From assembly GCA_907165275.2 (NCBI GenBank), contig OU015653.1:13670001-13734000 (forward strand): a DNA stretch of 64,000 nucleotides. The letters are read 5' to 3'. Below, piece after piece: positions 1 to 11,460 of this stretch (position 1 is its first letter; every line of letters starts with the position of its first letter). This stretch comes from Zygaena filipendulae. Lineage: Eukaryota > Arthropoda > Insecta > Lepidoptera > Zygaenidae. The translations under genes and the position numbers were made by a program. The notes below the pieces were generated by a model, which made no database searches, was not told the DNA's origin, and worked only from the letters and a program-made list of their open reading frames with translations.

Positions 1-192
1 GCTACTGATGTGTGTAGATATTAACATGTAAACTTTTTATTACATCCATCAAGTCATGTACTAAAAAGTAAACAAGACCTACAATGTGCCTAAAATTTAT
101 AGTTATGAGTTAACTATGATATTAACTCATAACTAGTCTTTTTTTTTTCTAAAATTAAATTATACATGATGTTTATTTAACTTGCAAAATAG

Positions 193-3100
193 ATTCAAAG
201 GATGAGGAGCCCATAGAAGAAGAAGAAGTTCCACAAACAAAACCAGCAAAAGGCAAACGTGGACAGAAGAAAGTAGCGGAGGAGACAAACGATGCAGAAG
301 ACACGGGGGCAAAGCGTCAGCGCAAGCCTGCTGATAAAGGTAATGAGTTTATGACATTTAACCATGTCTTGATAACACATTCTTCTTTCTTTAAAAGATT
401 TCTGTAGTTATGATCAAAGTAGCTTTCGCCCATGACTTCGTTCGAGTGGATACGAAATTAGACATTGAAGAGGTTAAGACGAATAAATCAAGATCATATT
501 TTCTAAAATAGGAAACTGATTGGCCGACTGATAATTTCTTGACTTTGTGGGGCCTGTTCCCAAATCCCATGTTAAATTATTTTTTAAACATTTCCTGTTT
601 TTCTATAATTTGTATTTCTGTAAAATGGTTTTCTTTTGTTGTTAACATTTGGTATTTCTTAAATGATATTTATTAAGTTTCATTGTGTAGCATAGACATC
701 AATATCAAGTTTACTATCGGGCACACAGCATCAGCATACTAAGCATACCGCTCTTGGAGTGGAAGATGTTTTGGTGCTATTGTAAAAATGGAGCCGCGAT
801 TCTCCCCCGGCATCACACTTCGTCCGCAGCAACTTTCTTGTTTTGAAGATCCTTCTTCGGATGGCGGCTGTATCTCTACTAATATTAAAAAGAGGAGAGA
901 TTTGATTTTTTGTTTGTTTGTTACGATTTAACTCAAAAACTACTGGAACGATTTCAAAAATTCTTTCACCATTAGAAAGCTACATTATCCCTAAGTTATA
1001 AGCTATATTGTAATCCGGAATTCCCGCGGGAACTCCGAAATTAACGCGGGTGAAACCGCGGGAAACGGCTAGTGATTTATAAAGTTCTTGCTCATATCTT
1101 GTAGTAGGATAACACCTGAATAAATATTGTATAATCATCCAATGTAAGACTAATAGCTGTCCCCTGTGGTTTCACACACAGTAATTTCGCAGTTCCTTCG
1201 GAACCTTCCTCTTGAATCACTACCAATTTCTCGATGGAAATTACATCTATGTAGCTACTCACGTTAGCGACTAACGTTGGTATGGGCACTGCGTGCTGCT
1301 TGACACCAAGCAACGATTTTTTTTAAGGTAAAGTTTGTAAGGTTGTAGGGAGTAATCTCTGGATCTACTGAACCGATTTTGAAAATTCTTTTACTGATAG
1401 AAAGCCACGTTATTTTTTAGTGTCATAGGCTATTAAAGGTTACAAGATCTAAGCGTACAGATGGCGGGATGTGACTTTGTTTTATACTTCGTAAAGATAA
1501 TATAGGCAGTATAAATATTAAATGAGGAAGAGATCTATTTATTTTTGACAAGTTTATTTTTTTTTTATAACAGTTGAATCGCAAGAGGAGGAAGTAGCGC
1601 TTGAGGATGTGCCGCCGACGAAGTCTGCTAGAGGCAAGCGCGGCAAGAAGGCGGCCGTCGAGGCTCCGGAGGCGGAAGAGGAGCCCCAGGACACCGACGA
1701 GCCGACCTCCAAGCGCCGGCGCAAGCCCACTGACGACAAGGGTAACTAATTAAGTGATTAACTGTTGCGGTTTGAGCACACTATCGGCCTTTTTGTCGTC
1801 GAGTTTTGCCGGATATGTTATTTGCTGTGTGATTCATCAAGTCGACCCTTCCCACGCATAAGGGCGTATCGAGATTATGACAAGTTTTCGGTACGGGCAT
1901 TTAAATTATTTATTGTGATTACCAAAAATTAAGTAGGTATAAAATCCTTAGTCCCTGTCTAAAAAGTACTTCTATGTTTTGATTAGGCACTATTATATAA
2001 AAAAAAAATCTTAAAAGTACCTATTTATCTAGATTAGTTTTACTAAAAATAATTCTAATAATATAATTTAATTTCAGGGATGTACAGAGCTTTTTAGATT
2101 TTCAGTAAAAATGTAGTTAAGACTTTATGCGTGGGAAGTGTCGGTTTCTTAGCTTAGACTTGAACTGAGGAGGCTCGGTCGTGTGCTGGAGACCGTTTTG
2201 ATAATGAATGTTATTATGCTCATGACTGATTAATATTTTGTTTATATTATAAGTATGAGACTGTTCAAATAGTTAATAAATATTATTTCTTTGTATTAAT
2301 CTCCTTTGCTTTCATTTCAATCAGTTCCTACTCCTTCGTAGTTCCTATATCCTTATCTATAGTAGTACCTACTAACACTTCGGTTTTTCCTGTAAGTTAT
2401 TGCTATTACGCTTGTTTTCGCATTGGATTTATTATTAAACGGTAACAGCAATTTTTCCTGTACGGAGACATTCAAAAGTTATCATTTTAATAAGTCTTCA
2501 ATGTTAACAAACGTTAGTGACGGTTCAATCAACAAACATCTAGTAGATTAGGGTAAGAACTGAAGAACATCTCAGTAAGTACTCTGTACATACTAATGTT
2601 ATAAAGAGGAAAGATTCGATTTTTGTTTGTTTGTTGCGATTTAACCCCAAAACTACCGGACTGATTTCAAAAATTCTCTCACCATTAGAATGTTACATTA
2701 TCCATGAGTTATATAGGCTATATTGTAACCGGGAATTCCTGCGGGAACCCCGAAATCACCGCGGGGAACAGCTAGTAGTATATATACAAAGGCTGAAAAT
2801 ACGAAAGAATTTTTGGTTTTATCTGATAAAGGGACGCAGATAAGCAATAACATGTTAACCCAAAAAATGAAGTTATTGATTCAGAACAATTTATTGAGAG
2901 TTAGAGAACGTTTATTAATTGTGTGTTTACCTTATTACATTGTTTAAATATGTAACTAAATATTGAACATGAAAAATATTGACACAAAATTGCGCTATAA
3001 TTTTAAAACTTTAATGTACTCTAAATTTCTCCAGTATGGGTTAACACACTATTGCTTATCTATGTCCAAAGTATGTAGGTAGAAACTAGGATATTGAATA

Positions 3101-5850
3101 GTGACATCTACACAAAGCACAAAATATTTTATCACACGTTTTTGAAGTAAATTACTATGTGTTCTCAACTCGAACACCATTTAATGTGGACGGATACTTG
3201 GATAAAATGCAAACAGCATTTGGATGAATATACAGGATACTTTTAAATCAGTAGATAGGAACCATGGACCAATTAAACTGGTCCATGATAGGAACGTAGC
3301 GTCTGAAAGAGTTACGCAATAGACCGCGTTTAGTATTTATTACCTTAAAAAAAAACAAAGCGAGAGATCCGATTGTTCAAAATACATACTCGATTTCCAG
3401 CTCCGGCTGAGGACACCAAAAAGAAAGCGCCGCTTAAAAACAAATCGACCACCGACTACGAAGGCATAGACTTCTCGAACACGTCCAAGAGCTCGCTGGG
3501 CAAGGAGTGGAATTTCAAAATAAGCAGTTGGAACGTGGACGGGGTGAGGGCGTGGCTCGGCAAGGGCGGCCTGGAGTTCATCGAGCACGAGAAGCCGGAC
3601 ATCCTGTGCCTGCAGGAGCTGAAGTGCTCCCAGGAGAAGTTCCCCGAGGAGATCGCGAACCTGCCCGGCTACCACGCGTACTGGCTGCCGGCCGACAAGG
3701 ACGGCTACTCGGGGGTGGCCGTCTACACCACCAAGCTGGCCATGAGCGTGCAGTACGGCCTGCAGGACCCGGAGTTGGATGCGGAAGGCCGCATCATAAC
3801 CGCGGAGTACGAGCAGTTCTACCTGATCTGCACGTACGTGCCCAACGCGGGCAGGAAGCTGGTGACGCTGCCCAAGCGGCTGCGGTGGGACGAGCAGTTC
3901 ACCAAGTACGTCAAGGAGTTGGATAAGAAGAAACCTGTGATAATATGCGGCGACATGAACGTGGCGCACAATGAGATAGGTAAGGAAAAGTTTTTTTTTT
4001 AAATTATCGCTTTTGTTTACTTGCGTCATTGCCTTGTCTCCGGCTCCAATATCCCGAATTATCTCCAATATAATGACAAAATGGATTGTCACCCGTCACC
4101 CGTGACAGGGTCAATAATTGCAAATGACCGGTAATTAGGTTCAGCTTATTCTTCATAGCTACGGTAGTGACATAGGGTACTTTTATCCCGAAATTCCCAC
4201 GGGAACTCCGAAATTACCGCGGGTGAAACCGCGGGGGACGGCTAGCATGCAATTAGTCTATTTATCACTAGGATGAGTCACTTGGTGAGTTTCTTGGCTC
4301 TTAGAAATATGGTTTAGATGCCAAGCTTCTTAGTTTAAAAAGAAGTCGCTTCGGCTGTCTGAACGGATTTTCATGCGGTTTTCACCAATAGATTGAGTAA
4401 TTCACGCGGAAGGTTTATATCTATAGTTTATCTTGGAATTCTCGCGGGAACTCCGACCAGCTAATCCTACTAATATTATAAATGTGAAAGTTTGGATGTT
4501 TGTTACTCGATCACGCATTAACGGCTGAACGGATTTGGATGAAATTTGGCTCCCGCGGGAACTCCAAAATTACCGCGGGTGAAACCGCGGGGCACATCTA
4601 GTTACTTAATAATCAACAAAGTTGCTTTCGTGTTTATGTGTGTTGCCAACTGTGTTATTGTCGCGCGCCGGCGCCGGCGCAGACCTAGCGAACCCGAAGA
4701 CGAACCGTAGGAACGCCGGCTTCACGGACGAGGAGCGCGCGGGCCTGTCGCGGCTGCTGGCGGCCGGGCTGGCGGACACGTTCCGGCGGCTGCACCCGGC
4801 GCGCGCCGGCGCCTACACCTTCTGGACCTACATGATGAACTGCCGCGCCAAGAACGTGGGCTGGTATGTGTAATACGTCACATACTGATACACCTATATA
4901 GTATATACAACATGTTAATGAATTAGCTGAAAACCTGATACACCCCATTTGAAAAATTAGCAATGATACGATTTAACTATAAATTATGTCGAAAAAATTA
5001 ATAGTCTATAAGTTATTTAACGGTGACGTATCTACGAAATTTCAAGGTCTACACTCGCCTACGTGTCAATGACCGATTTGATTTTTTTGCTACCGGCGGC
5101 GTACTTACGCGGCAACATTGTATTTAAAATAATTTAGACATGGGCTAGTAAAAATGAAGAAATATAACCGATATTAAAACATAGTGCGATCGATTTGCTA
5201 GTCGATTCTGACCAAACTACTTTCTAGTTTTCAGTTAATTCATTAACACGTCGTATAAGATGTGGTAAAATTAGCTGCAAATATTTACAGGGTTGAAAGT
5301 ATAGTTATAAATATGTATAAAAAAAAGAAAAATAAATAGTTTTTTTTTAAATAAAATCAAAAAGAAAAAGGCGCTCGCGAGTCGCGGCTCAGCCATTGGA
5401 ATTATTTTTTCTTGTAAAGCGGGAGATAATAATCCTACTAATATTATAAATGCGAAAGTTTGTATGTATGAATGGATGGATGGATGTTTGTTACTCTTTC
5501 ACGCAAAAACTACTGAATGGATTTAAATGAAACTTTAAAATAATATAGCTTATACATCAGATTAAAACATAGGGTACTTTTTATCCCGGAATTCCCGCGG
5601 GAGCTCTGAAATCAACGCGGGTAAAACCGCGGGGCACAACTAGTAGTCCATAAAAAGGTTCGTAGTAAAAGGCACGGCCCGCGCTACAGTTGCACCTGCT
5701 GTCCTCAGGCGCCTGGACTACTTCCTAGTGTCGGAGAGGATACTGCCGCTTGTGTGCGACAGCGTCATCAGGGAGCGCGTGTACGGCAGCGACCACTGCC
5801 CCATCACGCTGTTCCTGCACCTGACCACCGCGGACAAGCCCAAGGAATGA
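193..5850 (+). CDS. Rrp1: AP endonuclease, exonuclease III family (Rrp1/APEX1 class), 5' end outside window
   Basis: The protein cuts the DNA backbone 5' of abasic sites in nuclear base excision repair. Inferred coding exons are 193-339, 1574-1741, 3401-3979, 4683-4863 and 5709-5850 (stop TGA). All joins use GT/AG and keep phase. Exons one and two encode acidic and lysine/arginine-rich linker modules. Exons three to five give the whole EEP nuclease domain: [12 protein letters not shown], then [12 protein letters not shown] (metal-binding Glu), [18 protein letters not shown] across the third/fourth exon join, [26 protein letters not shown] across the fourth/fifth join, and GSDHCPI near the end (catalytic Asp-His). 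The long charged N-terminus resembles fly Rrp1 rather than short mammalian APEX1. Exon 193-339 starts in phase 1, so at least one earlier exon lies upstream of the window. The nuclease identity is near certain; the symbol is by analogy. Confidence 0.93.
340..1573 (+). other. AP endonuclease intron with Helitron debris
   Basis: Intron of 1.2 kb. It holds one complete Helitron-like copy (873-1072) and a degraded relative near 1325-1440 with the wording 'tctactgaaccgatttt...ttct'. The rest is AT-rich and not recognised. Confidence 0.6.
873..1072 (+). mobile_element. Non-autonomous Helitron-like element
   Basis: Starts TC before CTACTAATATT. The 3' part contains a CCCGCGGGAA motif, then a hairpin-forming ACGCGGGTGAAACCGCGG, and ends CTAG followed by T. 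TC start, subterminal hairpin and CTRR end are Helitron hallmarks. Best-preserved full-length reference copy at the left of the window. Confidence 0.7.
2590..2775 (+). mobile_element. Helitron-like element in the intron before the third AP endonuclease exon
   Basis: Same family: ACTAATGTTATAAAGAGGAA start, internal TTTGTTTGTTGCGATTTAA, then a shortened 3' hairpin and terminal CTAG at 2772-2775. Confidence 0.65.
2838..3061. mobile_element. MITE with AGATAAGCAATA terminal inverted repeats
   Basis: The left end reads AGATAAGCAATAACATG and the right end, reverse-complemented, AGATAAGCAATAGTGTG; both continue into TTAACCC. The 224-bp interior is AT-rich with no ORF. Decayed relatives occur at 50985-51140 (reversed) and 61610-61720. 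Confidence 0.65.
4170..4601 (+). mobile_element. Helitron 3' fragment followed by a nearly complete second copy
   Basis: 4170-4245 is a 3' fragment ending in the GC hairpin and CTAG. 4323-4460 is a degraded related stretch. 4465-4601 is a short copy with TC start, CTACTAATATTATAAATG, GGCTGAACGGATTTGGATG, hairpin and CTAG end at 4598-4601. All lie in the intron before exon 4683-4863 of the AP endonuclease. Confidence 0.65.
4990..5340. repeat. Dispersed repeat shared with 39300-39570
   Basis: The stretch with GGTGACGTATCTACGAAATT, TAGACATGGGCTAGTAAAAA and ACATAGTGCGATCGATT recurs near 39340-39560 in the same orientation with scattered differences. Its tail (GGTAAAATTAGCTGCAAAT) also recurs at 29635-29690. 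No ORF. Class unknown. Confidence 0.6.
5433..5643 (+). mobile_element. Helitron-like element just before the last AP endonuclease exon
   Basis: TC start, CTACTAATATTATAAATGCG, 4-bp ATGG/ATGA microsatellite, 3' hairpin and CTAG at 5640-5643. It ends 65 bp before the final exon at 5709. Confidence 0.7.
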
Positions 5851-6088
5851 GCGGAGCGACCCAACTGAACTGATCACTGCGACCCCGATGGGACTGAGAG
5901 GGGCGAGACCTCATGGCCCCTGTAAATAATGTTTTTTGTTGTTGTACAATGGGGGATTTTCCAGTAAGTAGAGCTGGTAGAGTTGTCACGGGTGTCATGA
6001 TTTTTCACTATTTTTTTTTATACATACATGCACATACCATTACCTACGGGCCATGACTATAGATGGGAAATCAACCCGGTTCTTGAGC

Positions 6089-6325
6089 TTAAACCGGGTT
6101 TAAAACCAATCACCGGGTAGCAAAAATACTGCCGCCCTGTTGGTAAAATAAACCGGGTTTAAACTCAATCACCGGGTAGCAAAAATACTGCCGTCCTGTT
6201 GCTAAAATAAACCGGATTAAAACCCAATTACCGGGTAGCAAAAATACTGCCGTCCTGTTGCTAAAATAAACTGGGTTTAAACCCAATCACCGGGTAGCAA
6301 AAATACTGCCGGCCTGTTACTAAAA
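6089..6325 (+). repeat. Tandem repeat, four 59-bp units
   Basis: The word ACCGGGTAGCAAAAATACTG recurs at 6112, 6171, 6230 and 6289, a constant 59-bp period. Each unit also holds AAACCGGGTTTAAA-like palindromes. It begins about 240 bp past the AP endonuclease stop, so it may lie in the 3' UTR or just beyond. Confidence 0.85.
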
Positions 6326-6582
6326 TATCGTTACGTGAATAAACTTAATTTTTGGCTACGGCCAAAAACGTGCGTAATAATTTACCCTAATATTGATTAC
6401 ATATACAGCGATATTGAATAGATTAATATCGCACGTTTTTGAGCATAGCCAAAAAAGGACGGCAGGTTTACTTGGATTTTAGCTCTTACTGAAAATCCCT
6501 CATTATTACCGATTGTATTATATTATACTTAATTTAAAGTTATTGTTTCCCCTCTCCGTCCTGTCTCCTAACCCTACCTATA

Positions 6583-6977
6583 CAGGGTGTCCCGTAAATC
6601 GACGTCAAGCCAGCCAGAACCAGGTGATAGGCTAAGTCATAACAGCTGTTAACAGAAAACTATACAAATCGTTGCTATGCCTATTTAAAAAAAAGGACAG
6701 TCATTAAAAACCGACGAAAGCAATAATTTTGAAAACTTCATTGGCATCAAAAACTAAAATTTTAAGCAGTAGTTTTCAGAAACACTATTCAGGATTACAC
6801 AATAAGAAGAAAATTAAAAAAAGTTAAGGTTTGTAGCAACAGGAGTTAAAGAACCGTCTCAGGGTGTAAATTTTTATAAATGACCATTTTTTTAGACTTT
6901 TTTTTTACGTTTTTCTATTAAGTTATGACTTGGCCTATCACCCGGTTCGGGCGTGACGTCGATTTACGGGACACCTG
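6583..6977. mobile_element. MITE with long terminal inverted repeats, flanked by TA
   Basis: Left end CAGGGTGTCCCGTAAATCG and right end CGATTTACGGGACACCTG are inverted copies. The complementarity continues inward with gaps through TGACGTC and GGTGATAGGC/GCCTATCACC. TA flanks both ends (6581-6582, 6978-6979), which suggests a Tc1/mariner-type target duplication. No ORF inside. Confidence 0.7.
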
Positions 6978-7242
6978 TAAATAAGAATTGCTATAAGACA
7001 TCTGCATTTATTTTTGTCTATTGTATTGTGGATTAAAATATTTTGTATTATTAATTTGGAATTTTATTTCGCATTCTGTAGTCTACGATTTTATTAAAGG
7101 TAGAAATGTTTTGAAAGGCTTTGAGGATTTGGTGAAGTCTGTAGTAGGAAGAATCTCGAATAAAATATTTCATGAAAAAATTAGCAAATTAGTAAGTTGT
7201 TGCAATAGTAATATAAAACTGAAATTATATTTTTATACAATG

Positions 7243-7434
7243 CTAACTGTGCCCCGCGGTTTCACCCGCGGTAATTTCGGAGTTCCCGCAGGAACTCCGG
7301 GATAAAAAGTACCCTATGTCCTCTGTACCCCTGACAACGTGCATGCAAAATTTCATCCAAATTTGCGTTCAGCCGTTTTTGCGTGATTGAGTAACAAACA
7401 TCCACACTTTCACATTTATAATATTATTAGGATG
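7243..7434 (-). mobile_element. Helitron-like element, reversed
   Basis: Reads from the hairpin (CCCCGCGGTTTCACCCGCGG) at left to CATTTATAATATTATTAGGA at right, the reverse of the usual order. Lies between the two convergent repair genes. Confidence 0.65.
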
Positions 7435-7472
7435 AACCCACATAAGAAGAAGCTTCAACTTTGTTAAAAATA

Positions 7473-7478
7473 TTTATT
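7473..7478 (-). terminator. Candidate poly(A) signal for HPF1
   Basis: AATAAA on the minus strand, about 100 nt past the HPF1 stop codon at 7580-7582. Position fits, but it is an AT-rich hexamer in AT-rich DNA. Confidence 0.45.
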
Positions 7479-7579
7479 TGACAAAAAAAATAATTTAAAA
7501 TTAATAAGTATACTATAATATGGTTTTAGTTTCATTGTTATAATTAGGTATTAAAAATTCAGTTGTAAACAAAAACGTA

Positions 7580-10500
7580 TTACTTCAGCACAGACATGTT
7601 GGGGCCTTTCCTGCGGTACTTCAAATGTGCCTGTAAAAAAAACCACTTCTTTAGGGCAATGGTTCAAACCGATCCTACTTTGAATTTCAACGTGTTTCTG
7701 CTGAAAAATTATGAAAAGTCTGTTGATGAAGATATTTAAAATATAAAAAACAACCTAATATTATTTGTCTGTACCACATTTTCTTCGGGACCAAACGGTA
7801 GAGTTAAAAAGAAGTGAATTTTTTTAACTTTAAAGTTTAAAGGCTAAAATCGCAGGCACGTTGCACGAAGGATCTCTCACGTGTCAATAAACTTTAGGTT
7901 GTTTTATATTTTTTACTGTGATACCAACGACTTGCACTTACTGCATGTAATGGGCATGTTGACAATTTTTTTTTATTCCGTCTTGTAGATTAATAAAAAT
8001 ATTGGATACGTATTTTTTTCTTTTTTTATTTTATCAAAAAATAACGGCGATACATTGAGTTGAAATTTCGCGTGACGTCACTAACTGGTGCAGTTTTTAT
8101 GGCGGCTTATAGCGGTTAGTGACGTCACGAGCTCCCATCCTAAACTTTAATGCGCTTTATTTCTGTATATTTTCATTTATTTAAAAAAGCAAAAAATCCC
8201 TATTATGAAAAATAGGGATGTTGACGACTTTTTGTTGACTGTACTCATTGCAAATTATATCAACACTTTTTACCTGGATTATTTTGCTGTAAGCATGTCG
8301 ATTGAGTAAGGGATATACAGCACACAAACTGCTTAGCGCGCTGGGCTCTAGCTCCTTTAACCCAGAGCAAAAGAGATTGACACCTGCTTCCAGGCCTGTC
8401 CCAAAATCACACTCGTCCACCGCTATGTTAGCATAGGTGATAACTGGCTGCAGTTCTGACAGAACTTTGTCTTTCACCTCTTGTTCAGTTGCCGATTCCA
8501 ATCTTTTAAACATTTTATGGAGTTGCACTGAAATTTTAAATAAAACACTGAATTAATAATGATTTTGTTTTTCTTATGGCATAACAATCTCATTTGATAT
8601 GGGTTTTAAAGTAATAACTTTTATAAAATTTCAAATAAAGTTTTTTTTAAGCAATATTTATATGTAAGACAGCTTGTTCTGTATTTTGTGTATTGTATCA
8701 GTGAAGGTACGGTCGCCTGTCACCAATTGGTATGATACAGATTTCAGTTGTACCTTATTATAGAACAACAGGTCAAAAACCATTGGTTGCACAATCTTAC
8801 CAAAAGTAAAATGTACATTTATTTATTTATTTAATCCTTTATTGCACATAAAATAACAATGATACAGTACCTAAAGAAAAAGGAGAAAGCAAATGGCGGT
8901 CTTATCGCATAGTTGCGATCTCTTCCAGACAACCAATTATGCGAAAGGACAAACAAAAATACATAGACACGGGTGGTTGGGCTAAGCATTCCAAACATTA
9001 TACTATACATACCATATACCATAATAAATATACATTACATTACACATATTGTACATTATAAAAATGTACCTGCCTATAGTATTTTTTTAATAAATTATTA
9101 TTTCGTCTTTCATAAACAAGCAAGATATGGGTATAAAATATATAAGTTTTCTTTTAATAGGGGATGATTTATTTAAATGTAGAGAACTATAAGTTAATAC
9201 CAACCATCAGTCTCGACCAATGGCCTATATCCAACCTTTGTTTTCTTATCATATGGCACAACAATACCAGCTCCATGGAATGTTTTTGTGGTCATCTGCG
9301 ACTGTCTCTTCTTCATGTCAAATTTGTCAAGAGAATACTCAAGTTTCTCTGCCCATTTTTTTATTTTGTCCATTAATTTTTGACAGGCTATCGAAACAAA
9401 AGGCGATTTTTTCTTCTCATTTTGTAGGTGCAAACTGGCAGGCAAAATTTTATAAAAATCATATTTTTTTTTCAACATTTTATTCTTCAAGATAAATTCA
9501 AAGATAATTAATTAAATCACTGTATTCAATGAGACTTATGTGTTACAATAACTATTTCGATATGATAGTACAGGATCAATACTACAGTCATACAGCATCA
9601 CCTGGTCTAACAGTTTGTATTTAACACTTGCATACTTTTTGTTGTAAATACATATTTGGGATGCATACTACATACCCAAACTCAGGGTTAGTGTTAATGA
9701 CAGATACAATTAATGTTGCATCTTTTACTTACTATACAGCAGCAAATATATTAGTAGCTATTGGAGTCAATTTGCAGTCTTTAGAACAATCATTGCTCGC
9801 CAAAAACACAGGATCCTCTGTAGGGGAATCTCTGTAGTATCCAATGTGATACTGACTGTTGCCTTTTTGCTTTAGAATGGCCTAAAAAAATTTTCAAATA
9901 CTCATCTTAAAAATGACTACTAACATCAAAATTAATATCCATTCTTAGTGTCTATACAAAAGATTATTTCTAAACCACTCAGTTATGAATGAATACTGAA
10001 TAGCATTTGTCAAAAATAAAAAAATGATTCGTAAATGGGCATGACAATGAGATAAAAATCAAAATTCTATTTAGTCATCAGTGACATTGTAAAAAATAAG
10101 AATTATTAAATTCAAATTATAGAAAAAATACTTAGATGCATTAGGTAAAGTTTAGGAGTGGGAACTGATGACATCATAACTAGGTATAAGTGTACCTAGG
10201 CGATAGGCATGATTCACACTGAATTTCAACTCAATGTATCATAGACCACAGTTATTTTTTGATTACATAAAAAAGGAAAAATACATGTCCAATATATTTT
10301 AATAATCTGCAAGATGAACTAAAATTAATTTAGTCATCTAGCCCATTATAAAAATAAAGGAAGTAGGCAATTCTGTTACTGAAAAATATTAAATCACACA
10401 CTTACTTGGAATTCTGGCACATCATAATAAAATCTCCAGTGAATCAAATAATGATCTTCATTATCAAGAACTGGTAATTTTCCTGACAGTAAATCAAATG

Positions 10501-10951
10501 GTCCAATAAGTTCCAAGTTACAGTTGGACAAAACTTTCTCTAAAGACTGGTCTTCCTGCTTGAGGCATTCATAGAATTTGAAAAAGTCTGATGGCATGTC
10601 TACTAGAAACAGTTGTTTGAACACCTTCTGGTCTGTTGTTTTATCATGGAATCTGATGTCTTTCAGCAAGATTATTTCAGTATCAGTGCTGCCAGGGACT
10701 TTTTCACTGTCATTTTTAGCATTTATTGAACTATCATCAGATTTAGATGGTAACGATGCTTCATCTCTCACTACATCATTTTTTGGTTTTTTACTATCTT
10801 GTTGGCTCTCAGGACTATTAAATTTTCTTTTTACAACTTGAGGATGCTTGTATTTTTTGTGATGTTCAGGATTCTTTTGATAACATTTCGCACCATATTT
10901 ACAAGCAGCTTTTGCATCATCTTCTAACAGCTTATCCTGTCCTTGAAACAT
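7580..10951 (-). CDS. HPF1: Histone PARylation factor 1 (HPF1), five exons, complete
   Basis: HPF1 joins PARP1/2 at DNA breaks, completes the active site and directs ADP-ribosylation to serine. Exons on the minus strand are 10951-10406, 9881-9733, 9434-9205, 8527-8274 and 7630-7580, summing to 1230 nt (409 residues plus stop). Residues 17-36 form a PBZ-type zinc finger, C-x5-C-x6-H-x5-H, followed by basic and serine/lysine-rich linker. The core begins near FFKFYECL, then VGPFD-like LIGPFDLLSGKLPVL, YHIGYYRDSPTEDPVF, KTFHGAGIVVPYD and the hallmark VDECDFGTGLEAG. E347 matches the catalytic glutamate of human HPF1 (E284). An in-frame TGA four codons upstream supports ATG at 10951. Human HPF1 is shorter and lacks the finger; insect forms carrying it are known. 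Two introns hold CRE-bearing MITEs. Confidence 0.95.
7955..8226 (+). mobile_element. CRE-bearing MITE-like element in HPF1 last intron
   Basis: Contains CATGTTGAC near the left end, GTAGATTAATAAAAATATTG, CGGCGATACATTGAGTTG and two perfect TGACGTCA octamers (about 8083 and 8122). Same family as 21744, 22815, 24505, 25893, 28405 and 61060. Confidence 0.7.
8815..8960 (-). repeat. LINE 3' end (TTTA repeats then TTTATTGCACA)
   Basis: (TTTA)n followed by CCTTTATTGCACATAAAA and AATGGCGGTCTTATCGC. Related ends at 18380, 28110, 42935 and 46780. Read on the minus strand this is a non-LTR retrotransposon 3' UTR ending in an AAAT microsatellite. Confidence 0.5.
10035..10352 (-). mobile_element. Decayed CRE-MITE copy in HPF1 first intron
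   Basis: Reverse orientation copy: AATTCTATTTAGTCATCAG at left, TTTCAACTCAATGTATC and TTATTTTTTGATTACATAAA at right. The CRE octamer has decayed to TGACATCA. Confidence 0.6.
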
Positions 10952-11135
10952 TTTCAAAAATCAAAATGTTAATTGTAATTTTCTGACTGGGGAAGACAAA
11001 AATTTGGATTTACGACGGATTTTGTACACATTTTTGGTCAATTCATTTTTTTTATTAAATTTACCCCAATGGGAAGCAAAGGAAGCGAAGTCCATACGGC
11101 CACATTCAGTGGTATTTTTCTTCTGAAGTTATTTA

Positions 11136-11172
11136 CATCGAAATGCATTAAGTAGTGAGATGCATTTCGATG
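11136..11172. repeat. 13-bp perfect stem-loop upstream of HPF1
   Basis: CATCGAAATGCAT pairs with ATGCATTTCGATG across an 11-nt loop. It lies about 190 bp upstream of the HPF1 start codon. Confidence 0.6.
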
Positions 11173-11215
11173 CTTTACCGGAACTTTTGGCAGCAACTCT
11201 TCACAGATGAACTTT

Positions 11216-11460
11216 AATAGGACGATCTGTGGGAAGTTGTATAGTAAAACGACGACATCCCGATGAACGCCCCAGCCCACATTTCATCTTATTTCATTGT
11301 TCCCACACGCTGTTCATTCCTAATGGATCACTATTAAGCAAAATCCACCACATTCACACAATATTAATCACGATAACTTATTTGTAAAACAAAAAAAATA
11401 AATAAAACTGACGTCCGTCACTGCTAAAATCCCGGAAAAGCTCTAGAGTTTAGAGTAACG
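11216..11460. repeat. Dispersed repeat shared with 45320-45560
   Basis: Shares the ordered words ATAGGACG, CTGTGGGA, AACGCCCC / AATGCCCC, CACACAATAT, AAAACTGACGTCC and GCTAAAATCCCG with 45320-45520, with many substitutions between. It lies just upstream of HPF1, so it could be promoter DNA that was copied or an unnamed element. Confidence 0.6.

Noticed and set aside
3340..4092. Long minus-strand open frame opposite the AP endonuclease
   Set aside because: Shadow of the GC-rich nuclease exon on the other strand; no domain, and the plus-strand exon is firmly identified.
11038..11280. 80-codon minus-strand open frame upstream of HPF1
   Set aside because: Overlaps a dispersed repeat and a hairpin, lacks family similarity, and HPF1 has an in-frame stop just before its start, so it is not an extension.
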